A DNA stretch of 15,755 nt from Candidatus Aminicenantota bacterium (GTDB lineage: Bacteria > Acidobacteriota > UBA6911 > RPQK01 > JAJDTT01), in NCBI GenBank assembly GCA_026706325.1, contig JAPOYZ010000095.1:1-15755 (forward strand), read 5' to 3'. Shown in pieces: positions 10,501 through 15,755 of this stretch; the stretch's first letter is position 1, and every line of letters starts with the position of its first letter. A program made the translations under genes and the position numbers. The notes under the pieces were generated by a model that worked only from the letters and a program-made list of their open reading frames with translations, had not been told where the DNA came from and ran no database searches.

Positions 10501-11881
10501 ACCGCCTGGGATCCTGGAACATCCCCTTGAAGAGGGCCGTCGCCGTATCCAGCGTGGGAGGATCGCCGGGCCGCTGCTTCCGGTAGATTTCGATGAGGGC
10601 CTCCTCCTGGGACTTGACCGCGTCCTTGGTGATGGTATCGGTCAGAATCGTCCCCACGTCGTCCGACTCCGGGAAGAAGACCGACAGTTCCTCGATGCCC
10701 GCCTCGATGGCCCGGTTCACTGTGCTCTCGGCGACGAAGTTGTTGGCCTCCAGCAGGATCTCGCCGGTCTTGAAATCGACGACCTCCGCGGCCGACATGG
10801 CTCCCTGCAAGTCTTCGATTCCGATCTCCACCTCGTCCACGCCGGCCTTCAGCATTCGCGAATAGCTGGTCTGGCTGTACTTCCGTCCGGCCCGGACCAG
10901 ATTGCGCTTCTCATCGGACGGGTCCGGGACGCCGTGGCTGGACCGGGTCCCGATCAACGATTCGTCCAGCTTCCGGAACAGCCTGCCGTCCGATCCGACC
11001 CGAATCGTGGAGACCGTGTAGAAGGTGCGCAGGATCGCCTCGTCGGTCTCCAGTCCCAGCGCGCGCAGAAAGACGGTGCCGGGAAACTTCCGTTTGCGGT
11101 CGATCCGGATGTGGAGCAGGTTTTTCTTCTCGTCGAACTCGAACTCCACCCAGGATCCCCGGTAGGGGATGATCTTGGCCAGGCAATGTTTCTTGACCCG
11201 GTTGGATTCGAAGAAGACCCCGGGAGAGCGGTGCAACTGGCTGACGATGACCCGCTCGGTCCCGTTGATGATGAAGAGCCCGTTCTCGGTCATCAGGGGG
11301 ATGTCCCCGAAAAAGACCTCCTGCTCCTTGATGTCCCGAATCGTCCTGTCGTCGGTGTCGGGGTTCTTGTCCCAGACCACCAGCCGGATGGTGACGCGGA
11401 GCGGAACCGCATAGGTCATCCCCCGCTCCTTGCACTCGTCCAGGTTGTACTTGATGTTGAGCTGAACCGGATCGCCGCAGTCCTCGCAACGCTCCACCTC
11501 GTTGGGATTCCGCGCGCCGCAACTGCGGCAGGTGATGTCCTCGACGCTGTAGGGGTTCACCACCAGGGTCTCGCCGCAACTGGTGCAGGAGCTCCGCAGA
11601 TACTCGATCCCCTTGATCCCCCCGCACTTGCACTCCCAGTTTCCGATGGAGTAGTCCACGAACTCCAGCGATGAGATGCCTCTGAAGTCGGCGATGGGAA
11701 ATACCGAGTTGAAGACCGCCTGCAGGCCTATGTCCTCCCGCTCGGAGGGAAGCAGGTCCATCTGGAGAAATCGCTGATACGACTGCTTCTGGACCTCGAG
11801 CAGGTTGGGAATCGGAAAGACGGTCCTGATCTTGGCAAAATCGACGCGCTCTCCATTGACACTCTCGACGAGTTCAGACAT
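7520..11881 (-). CDS. rpoB: DNA-directed RNA polymerase subunit beta, with zinc-ribbon-like insertion
   Basis: This is the second catalytic subunit of RNA polymerase. The rifampicin pocket reads [20 protein letters not shown], with Asp583, His593 and Ser598 at the places of E. coli D516, H526 and S531, so the pocket looks rifampicin-sensitive. The catalytic region includes [12 protein letters not shown] and [16 protein letters not shown]. Near the N-terminus eight cysteines (C84, C86, C99, C102, C118, C121, C132, C135) form four knuckles between the FVDYSIG and [20 protein letters not shown] segments. This looks like one or two zinc ribbons absent from the E. coli protein. ATG 11881 is preferred (GGGAG 9 nt upstream) over TTG 11887 (spacing only 3 nt); it gives 1453 residues. 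The C-terminus after RRSDIREAV is an acidic, proline-rich tail. Confidence 0.98.
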   Translation of the reverse strand: [1453 protein letters not shown]

Positions 11882-11981
11882 GCGCAATAACTCCCAGCTT
11901 GGCCCGGCCAGGTCCGGTCATCGGGAAACTTCTCCCGAAACCCGGCCGGCGCCATGAAGAAAATCTGACATTAGGAACCTG

Positions 11982-11998
11982 CTCGCCCCGCCGGCGAG
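11982..11998 (-). other. Hairpin in rplL-rpoB leader
   Basis: A six-pair stem CTCGCC/GGCGAG with a 5-nt loop lies about 100 nt before rpoB. A smaller hairpin CGGGA/TCCCG (11922-11937) sits about 40 nt before the start. The whole rplL-rpoB gap (11882-12197, 316 nt) contains no convincing gene, only these hairpins and the repeat cluster. In E. coli a gap of similar length holds an attenuator and an RNase III site. A similar role here is inference. Confidence 0.35.
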
Positions 11999-12042
11999 AG
12001 AGACGTGAAACCCGGGCACCCGCGAGCGGCCCAGCGGGAGCC

Positions 12043-12180
12043 GGCGGTTGGGAAACCGCCGCTCCGGCGCGAGGAAGGGCGATTTCCTGATCGCCCGGCC
12101 CTGCACGCGTCCCCCTGCAACTCAGGAATCGGCGGCGGTCAGGAAACCGCCGTTCCAACCGCCGCTCCAACCGCCGTTCC
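12043..12180 (-). repeat. REP-like cluster in rplL-rpoB gap with a 12-bp tandem repeat
   Basis: In transcript sense, three copies of a 12-mer (GGAACGGCGGTT / GGAGCGGCGGTT / GGAACGGCGGTT, 12180-12145) lead into a full hairpin GGCGGT-TTCCTG-ACCGCC (12151-12134). Two further hairpins follow. The one at 12077-12096 (plus strand GGGCGAT-TTCCTG-ATCGCCC) is in the opposite orientation. The one at 12043-12060 (GGCGGT-TTCCCA-ACCGCC) is preceded by GGAGC. The 12-mers are half-units: head plus 5' arm without loop or 3' arm. Confidence 0.8.
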
Positions 12181-12197
12181 AGCGACGGGATCCGCTT

Positions 12198-12575
12198 CTA
12201 CTTGAGCTCGACGGTCGCCCCGGCGTCCTCGAAGAGCTTCTTGATCTTCTCGGCTTCTTCCTTGTCCACCGCTTCGCGAACCGCCTTGGGAGCACTCTCC
12301 ACCAGGTCCTTGGCTTCCTTCAGTCCCAAAGTGGTGACCTGGCGGACCACCTTGATGACGTTGATCTTCTTGGCTCCGTAGGAGGTGAGGACCACGTCGA
12401 ATTCAGTCTGCTCCTCGACGGCCTCGGCCGCGGCCCCTGCGCCGGCGGCGGCGACGGGGGCCGCCACGGCGGCGCTGATCCCGAATTTCTCCTCCATGTC
12501 CTTGACGAGCTGATTGATCTCGAGGATCGACGCGTTGCCAATCCACTCCAGGATCTGTTCATTGGTAATGGACAT
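12198..12575 (-). CDS. rplL: 50S ribosomal protein L7/L12
   Basis: This is the acidic stalk protein that recruits translation factor GTPases. It has 125 residues: an N-terminal dimerisation domain (about 1-33, SITNEQILEWIGNASILEI), an Ala/Gly-rich hinge (about 36-53) and a C-terminal factor-binding domain starting EFDVVLTSYGAKKINVIK and ending GATVELK. GGAGG lies 9 nt before the ATG. It follows rplJ by 41 nt, the usual L10-L7/L12 pair. Confidence 0.98.
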   Translation of the reverse strand: MSITNEQILEWIGNASILEINQLVKDMEEKFGISAAVAAPVAAAGAGAAAEAVEEQTEFDVVLTSYGAKKINVIKVVRQVTTLGLKEAKDLVESAPKAVREAVDKEEAEKIKKLFEDAGATVELK

Positions 12576-12616
12576 TTCTCTTTACCTCCGATGAGGGACC
12601 CGGCGGTCCTTTCCGA

Positions 12617-13138
12617 TTACGCTTCCTCTTTCTGCTCGGCCACTTGCTTCAGCAGCGATCCCATCTTGGTGAGGGGGGACTGCAGCGTGCTGGCGAGACG
12701 AGTCAGCGGAGCATTGAACATAAAGGCAACCTTGGCCAAGAGCTCTTCCCGCGAGGGCAGGTCGGCCAGTTCCGACACCTGCTCGGCCCCCACGGCCTGC
12801 CCCGCAACCACTCCCGACTTGAATTTCATGCCCGGATGGGCTTCGGCGAATTCCTTGAGGATCTTGGCCAGGACGGTGGGATCGGAATCCGAGAAGGCCA
12901 CCGCGGTCGGCCCTTCGAAGTCGTCGTTCAACTGGCCGACGGGAGTTTCCTCGGCGGCGCGGATGGCCAAAGTGTTCTTGACCACCCGGTAACCGTTGCC
13001 CGCCTCCCTGATCTGCCTCCGCAATGCGGTCAGATCCGGAACGTTGACCTCGGAGAACGTCAACAGCAGAACGGTCTGGTTCTGCCGGAAGGTCTGCCTG
13101 AGCGCCTGGATGATCTGTCTTTTTTCGTCCCGTGTCAC
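12617..13138 (-). CDS. rplJ: 50S ribosomal protein L10
   Basis: This protein forms the base of the ribosomal stalk; it anchors L7/L12 dimers through its C-terminal helix and binds 23S rRNA. At 173 residues it has the normal length, with YRVVKNTLAIRAA and FEGPTAVAFSDSDP typical of the family and a helical C-terminus ending QVAEQKEEA. The start is GTG, with AGAGGCAGG just upstream and no in-frame ATG before it. The order rplA-rplJ-rplL is standard. Confidence 0.97.
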   Translation of the reverse strand: MTRDEKRQIIQALRQTFRQNQTVLLLTFSEVNVPDLTALRRQIREAGNGYRVVKNTLAIRAAEETPVGQLNDDFEGPTAVAFSDSDPTVLAKILKEFAEAHPGMKFKSGVVAGQAVGAEQVSELADLPSREELLAKVAFMFNAPLTRLASTLQSPLTKMGSLLKQVAEQKEEA

Positions 13139-13235
13139 TGCGACCTGCCTCTTTCTTCAGGCGGGGCTTCGCGGGGTCCGGTCCGAGCCGCCGCCGGATC
13201 ATTTCCGTCCGGCGCCCGGGGCCCGGGACGCGCCC
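13139..13235 (-). promoter_or_regulatory. rplA-rplJ leader with strong hairpin, possible L10 autoregulatory region
   Basis: This 97-nt gap precedes rplJ. It contains a seven-pair stem CGCCGGA/TCCGGCG with loop CGGAAATGA (13214-13192), plus further G/C-rich self-complementary stretches. In many bacteria the L10-L7/L12 complex binds a structured leader here and represses its own translation. Position and structure fit, but the conserved leader motif could not be verified by eye. Confidence 0.35.
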
Positions 13236-13925
13236 TTACGCTGCCTCCACACGATTGGCGTCCACCTTCACCCCGGGGCTCATGGTGGACGAAAGGTAGA
13301 TGGTCCTGAGGTACCGTCCCTTGGCCGCCGCCGGCCTGGCCCTGACCACCGCCGTGATCAAGCTGCGGGCATTGGTGACCAAGTGGTCGGCGGAGAACGA
13401 AATCTGCCCCAGGGGAGCATGGATGACGCCGTTCCGGTCCACCCGGAACTCCACCTTTCCGGCCTTGATCTCCTCGACGGCATGGCCCACGTCGAAAGTG
13501 ACGGTGCCCGCCTTGGGATTGGGCATCATCCCGCGGGGACCCAGGATCCTTCCCAGCCTCCCCACCAGCTTCATCATGTCGGGGGTGGCCACTACGGCAT
13601 CGAAGGCGAGCCAACCCTTCTGGATCCGCTCCACGATCTCGTCGCCGCCCACGAAGTCGGCACCCGCCGCCTCGGCTTCCTTCACCCTTTCTCCCGAGGC
13701 GATGACGCAGACCGTCGCCGCCTTGCCCAGGCCGTGAGGCAGCACCACGGTGCCCCGGACCATCTGGTCCGCGTGCCGGGGATCGACGCCGAGACGGAGT
13801 GCGATCTCCAAGGTCTCGTCGAAACGGGTGAACTTGATCTGCTGCAGGAGCTGGATCGCGTCCTCCAGCGAGTATTCCCGGGGTTCGACTTTCTTCTTCG
13901 CTTCCAGGTATTTCTTTCCAGCCAT
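13236..13925 (-). CDS. rplA: 50S ribosomal protein L1
   Basis: This protein forms the mobile L1 stalk near the ribosomal E site and in many bacteria represses its own operon. It has 229 residues, the usual length. The family signature LGPRGMMPNPKAGT is at 128-141, and the N-terminus MAGKKYLEAKKKV is typical. GGGAG lies 9 nt before the ATG. Only 15 nt separate it from rplK, so the two form one translational unit. Confidence 0.98.
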   Translation of the reverse strand: MAGKKYLEAKKKVEPREYSLEDAIQLLQQIKFTRFDETLEIALRLGVDPRHADQMVRGTVVLPHGLGKAATVCVIASGERVKEAEAAGADFVGGDEIVERIQKGWLAFDAVVATPDMMKLVGRLGRILGPRGMMPNPKAGTVTFDVGHAVEEIKAGKVEFRVDRNGVIHAPLGQISFSADHLVTNARSLITAVVRARPAAAKGRYLRTIYLSSTMSPGVKVDANRVEAA

Positions 13926-13940
13926 CCGGAATGCTCCCGA

Positions 13941-14378
13941 CTACGGACTGACCTCGACTCCCATGCTCCGGGCCGTCCCCATGATGATCCGCTTGGCCGC
14001 CTCCACGTCGCCGGCGTTCAGATCGGGCATCTTGATCTGGGCGATCTCCTCCACCTGCCCCATGGTCACCCGGGCGACCTTGCTCTTGTTGGGCTCCGGC
14101 GAGCCCTTGGCGATTCCGGCGGCGCGTTTCAGCAGGACCGCGGCCGGCGGCGTCTTGGTGATGAAGCTGTAGCTCCGGTCGTGGTAGACGGTGATGACCA
14201 CCGGAATGATCAACCCTTCGTCGGAGCTGGTCTTGGCGTTGAAGGCCTTGCAGAAATCCATGATGTTGACGCCCTGCTGGCCCAGGGCCGGCCCCACCGG
14301 GGGAGCCGGGGTCGCCTTGCCGGCGGGGATCTGGAGCTTGACCATTCCGATTACGCGCTTGCCTCTGCGTCTGGCCAT
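13941..14378 (-). CDS. rplK: 50S ribosomal protein L11
   Basis: This protein binds the GTPase-associated centre of 23S rRNA. It has 145 residues. The N-terminal IPAGKATPAPPVGPALGQ is the conserved proline-rich segment where thiopeptide-resistance changes fall in other bacteria, and it appears wild type. The start ATG has AGGAG five nt upstream. A small basic extension (MARRRGKRV) precedes the usual IGMVKLQ. Between nusG and this gene lies a cluster of REP-like units. Confidence 0.98.
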   Translation of the reverse strand: MARRRGKRVIGMVKLQIPAGKATPAPPVGPALGQQGVNIMDFCKAFNAKTSSDEGLIIPVVITVYHDRSYSFITKTPPAAVLLKRAAGIAKGSPEPNKSKVARVTMGQVEEIAQIKMPDLNAGDVEAAKRIIMGTARSMGVEVSP

Positions 14379-14423
14379 TTTTTCTCCTATGCGCTGCGGC
14401 GGTTGCCGGGTCGCTTCGCTCCG

Positions 14424-14511
14424 GGCGACAAGAATGTCGCCGGTCCCGGTGGGCGACAGGAAAGTCGCCCCTCCGGGCGACAGGAAAGTCGCCGCTCCTT
14501 GTCGCCGCTCC
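14424..14511 (-). repeat. REP-like cluster between nusG and rplK
   Basis: In transcript sense the nusG TAA is followed at once by GGAGC-GGCGAC, a half-unit without loop (14511-14501). Three full hairpins follow: GGCGAC-TTTCCT-GTCGCC (14493-14476), GGGCGAC-TTTCCT-GTCGCCC (14470-14451) and GGCGAC-ATTCTT-GTCGCC (14441-14424). GGAG precedes the first two. All are in the transcript-sense orientation. No T-run follows, as expected inside an operon that must be read through. Confidence 0.85.
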
Positions 14512-15066
14512 TTAGAGCTTTTCTACTTGTATGAACTCCAATTCCACTGGTGTCGGCCTTCCGAAGATGGTCACCATGACCTTCAGGGTGCTGCGTTCCA
14601 CGTTCACGTCCTCGACTTCTCCGGTGAAGTTGGAGAACGGACCGTCGATGATCTTGACCATGTCGTTCTTGTCGAACATGAACTTGGGCTTGGGCTTCTC
14701 GGCGGCCGTCGACACCCTCTGAACCACCTGGTTGACCTCTTCCTCGGTCAGGGGCGTGGGCTTGTTGCCCTGGCTGACGAAGCCGCTCACCTTGGGGGTG
14801 TTGCGAACCAGGTGCCAAGTCTCGTCCGTCAGTTCCATCTCCACCAGGATGTATCCGGGAAAAAAGAGCTTGGAGGTGACGACCTTCTTGCCGCCGCGCA
14901 TCTCCACCACGTCCTCGGTGGGAATCAGGATCTGGCCGATCTTGCCGTGCAGACCGTAGGCCTGCACCCGGTTCATGAGACCCTCGGCCACCTTCCGCTC
15001 GAAGCCGGAATAGGTGTGGATGATGTACCACTTCTTGGGGAGTCCGGATTCGCCCGTGCCACCCAT
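14512..15066 (-). CDS. nusG: Transcription termination/antitermination factor NusG
   Basis: This elongation factor binds the RNA polymerase clamp and links it to Rho or the ribosome. The NGN domain starts KKWYIIHTYSGFERKVAEG and includes FFPGYILVEMELTDETWHLV. The C-terminal KOW domain reads VKIIDGPFSNFTGEVEDV and ends IQVEKL. Two starts are credible: ATG 15066 with GGAGG 5 nt upstream, giving 184 residues, and TTG 15078 with AGGAGG 8 nt upstream, giving 188. The ATG is chosen for its codon. The gene sits between secE and rplK as usual. Confidence 0.97.
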   Translation of the reverse strand: MGGTGESGLPKKWYIIHTYSGFERKVAEGLMNRVQAYGLHGKIGQILIPTEDVVEMRGGKKVVTSKLFFPGYILVEMELTDETWHLVRNTPKVSGFVSQGNKPTPLTEEEVNQVVQRVSTAAEKPKPKFMFDKNDMVKIIDGPFSNFTGEVEDVNVERSTLKVMVTIFGRPTPVELEFIQVEKL

Positions 15067-15103
15067 GGAATCCTCCAACGGCGAACCCTCCTTCCTTCTT
15101 GTC

Positions 15104-15151
15104 GCGGAGCCGGCCGTCCGGCTCCGCAGCGCCCCGGACCCGGCTCCGGGG
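15104..15151 (-). other. Two adjacent strong hairpins in the secE-nusG gap
   Basis: A seven-pair stem CCCCGGA/TCCGGGG (15151-15132) and a nine-pair stem GCGGAGCCG/CGGCTCCGC (15127-15104) stand side by side, each with a 6-nt loop. They lie between the secE stop and the nusG ribosome site. No T-run follows the second, so termination is unlikely. Processing or protection of the transcript, or translational control of nusG, are possible. Stem and loop sequences differ from the REP-like family. Confidence 0.5.
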
Positions 15152-15163
15152 AAAACACGTTCG

Positions 15164-15379
15164 TTACCGGAAAAACTCGAACACCCTGTCCACCAGGTTG
15201 CTCAGAACCATGTCCACGAGGAAGAGATAGAACCCGAAGAAGAAGACGCTGATGAGCACCACCGCAGTGGTCCCATAGACCTCGTTGCGGCCGGGCCAAG
15301 TGACCTTCCGCAACTCCCTCTTCACGTCGAAATAGAAGCTCTTCAGCCTCGTGGGAGCGCTCGCAATTTTTTCCAACAT
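15164..15379 (-). CDS. secE: Preprotein translocase subunit SecE
   Basis: This is a small essential subunit of the SecYEG channel. It has 71 residues, the size of the single-span form. It has the conserved cytoplasmic amphipathic segment FYFDVKRELRKVTWPGRNEV (about 15-34), followed by one membrane helix (about 37-60, TTAVVLISVFFFGFYLFLVDMVL). No clear Shine-Dalgarno sequence precedes the ATG. Instead a GGACCC/GGGTCC hairpin (15389-15410) sits about 10 nt upstream. tRNA-Trp lies 37 nt upstream, so the mRNA start may be formed by tRNA processing. Confidence 0.96.
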   Translation of the reverse strand: MLEKIASAPTRLKSFYFDVKRELRKVTWPGRNEVYGTTAVVLISVFFFGFYLFLVDMVLSNLVDRVFEFFR

Positions 15380-15416
15380 GACGGTTCCGGACCCAAGCCG
15401 CTCAGGGTCCCAAAAT

Positions 15417-15494
15417 TGGCAGGCCAGGAGGGACTCGAACCCCCAACATCCGGTTTTGGAGACCGGCGCTCTACCAACTTCGAGCTACTGGCCT
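15417..15494 (-). tRNA. trpT: tRNA-Trp (anticodon CCA)
   Basis: A full cloverleaf can be folded: acceptor AGGCCAG/CTGGCCT, D-arm GCTC/GAGC, anticodon stem CCGGT/ACCGG with loop CTCCAAA (anticodon CCA), and T-arm with TTCGAGT. The 3' CCA is encoded after discriminator G. With CCA it is 78 nt. A tRNA-Trp between rpmG and secE is a conserved arrangement in many bacteria. It lies 12 nt after the rpmG stop and is probably cut from the common transcript. Confidence 0.96.
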
Positions 15495-15506
15495 GTTGAA
15501 AATCAT

Positions 15507-15656
15507 TTATCGCGCCTCGCGGTGAGCCACGTGGCGACGACACCAACTGCAGTACTTTCTCAGCTCGAGCCGACCTCGCTGAGTCTTCTTGTTCTTGGTC
15601 GTATTATAGTTTTTCCGATTGCACTCGATGCATCGGAGCGTGATGATGTCGCGCAT
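15507..15656 (-). CDS. rpmG: 50S ribosomal protein L33
   Basis: A 49-residue frame reads MRDIITLRCIECNRKNYNTT and ends CSWCRRHVAHREAR. It is a zinc-binding (C+) L33 with two CxxC pairs (C9/C12 and C36/C39). The ATG lies 4 nt after the tuf stop, with GGAG of the tuf end 7 nt upstream as ribosome site, so translation is probably coupled to tuf. Length and sequence are typical. Confidence 0.96.
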   Translation of the reverse strand: MRDIITLRCIECNRKNYNTTKNKKTQRGRLELRKYCSWCRRHVAHREAR

Positions 15657-15660
15657 CGCC

Positions 15661-15755
15661 CTACTCCAGGATCCGGGTGATGGTGCCGGCGCCCACCGTA
15701 TGGCCGCCTTCGCGGATGGCGAAGCGCAGGCCCCGCTCGATGGCGATGGGCGTGA
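15661..15755 (-). CDS. tuf: Elongation factor Tu, C-terminal end only
   Basis: The last 30 codons before TAG (15663-15661) read TPIAIERGLRFAIREGG, then HTVGAGTITRILE, the C-terminal beta-barrel end of EF-Tu. The rest lies to the right of the window. EF-Tu delivers aminoacyl-tRNA to the ribosome. Its place before rpmG, tRNA-Trp and secE is a common bacterial order. Confidence 0.95.
   Translation of the reverse strand, partial: TPIAIERGLRFAIREGGHTVGAGTITRILE

Noticed and set aside
11874..12205. Several short frames in the rplL-rpoB gap
   Set aside because: They consist of repeat units and GC-rich leader, lack ribosome sites and overlap each other on both strands.
15351..15680. Plus-strand frame opposite tRNA-Trp and rpmG
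   Set aside because: It contains the ARRDSNP string that arises from translating the antisense of a tRNA T-arm. It is not a protein gene.

Overview
The window is bacterial, GC-rich and gene-dense. About three quarters of it is the conserved translation/transcription block tuf - rpmG - tRNA-Trp - secE - nusG - rplK - rplA - rplJ - rplL - rpoB - rpoC, all read on the minus strand (right to left). Acidobacteriota is the best guess, from recall rather than a search. It rests on the pilin style (FSLIELM leader followed by NFMRSRLFANETSAIASLR) and on an eight-cysteine, zinc-ribbon-like insertion near the N-terminus of RpoB. RpoC keeps its catalytic and zinc residues at the same numbering as the E. 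coli protein, so the core genes look intact and functional.

Layout from the left. Positions 1-1057 (minus) hold the 5' part of an AAA/STAND-like ATPase that runs off the window edge. A 71-codon winged-helix-like fragment precedes it and overlaps its start codon. Around 1090-1140 a strong sigma70-like promoter fires leftward, and its -35 box lies inside a perfect 20-bp palindrome. Positions 1186-2983 (plus) hold a type IV pilus/type II secretion inner-membrane protein (PilC/GspF) lacking its usual N-terminal region, followed by a type IV pilin. Positions 2984-3258 are the convergent gap between the pilin and rpoC, filled with short palindromic repeats. From 3259 to the right end lies the tuf-rpoC block.

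The least ordinary feature is a family of about 18-22 bp palindromes, here called REP-like units. Consensus is GGAG + 0-1 nt + GGCGAC-TTTCCT-GTCGCC, with variant stems GGCGGT/ACCGCC and GGCGAT/ATCGCC that change in a compensatory way. They occur in three clusters: after the pilin and rpoC, between rplL and rpoB, and between nusG and rplK. A decayed copy lies at the ATPase/PilC junction. At pilin, rpoC and nusG the GGAG head abuts the stop codon directly (TAG, TGA and TAA respectively). This resembles REP elements mobilised by RAYT transposases, but no such transposase is in the window.

The rpo block supplies elongation factor Tu, ribosomal proteins L33, L11, L1, L10 and L7/L12, the SecE translocon subunit, the NusG elongation factor and the two large RNA polymerase subunits. 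The left part is an accessory region that looks rearranged: the ATPase relict and PilC are both missing their 5' ends and face each other head to head across about 130 bp.
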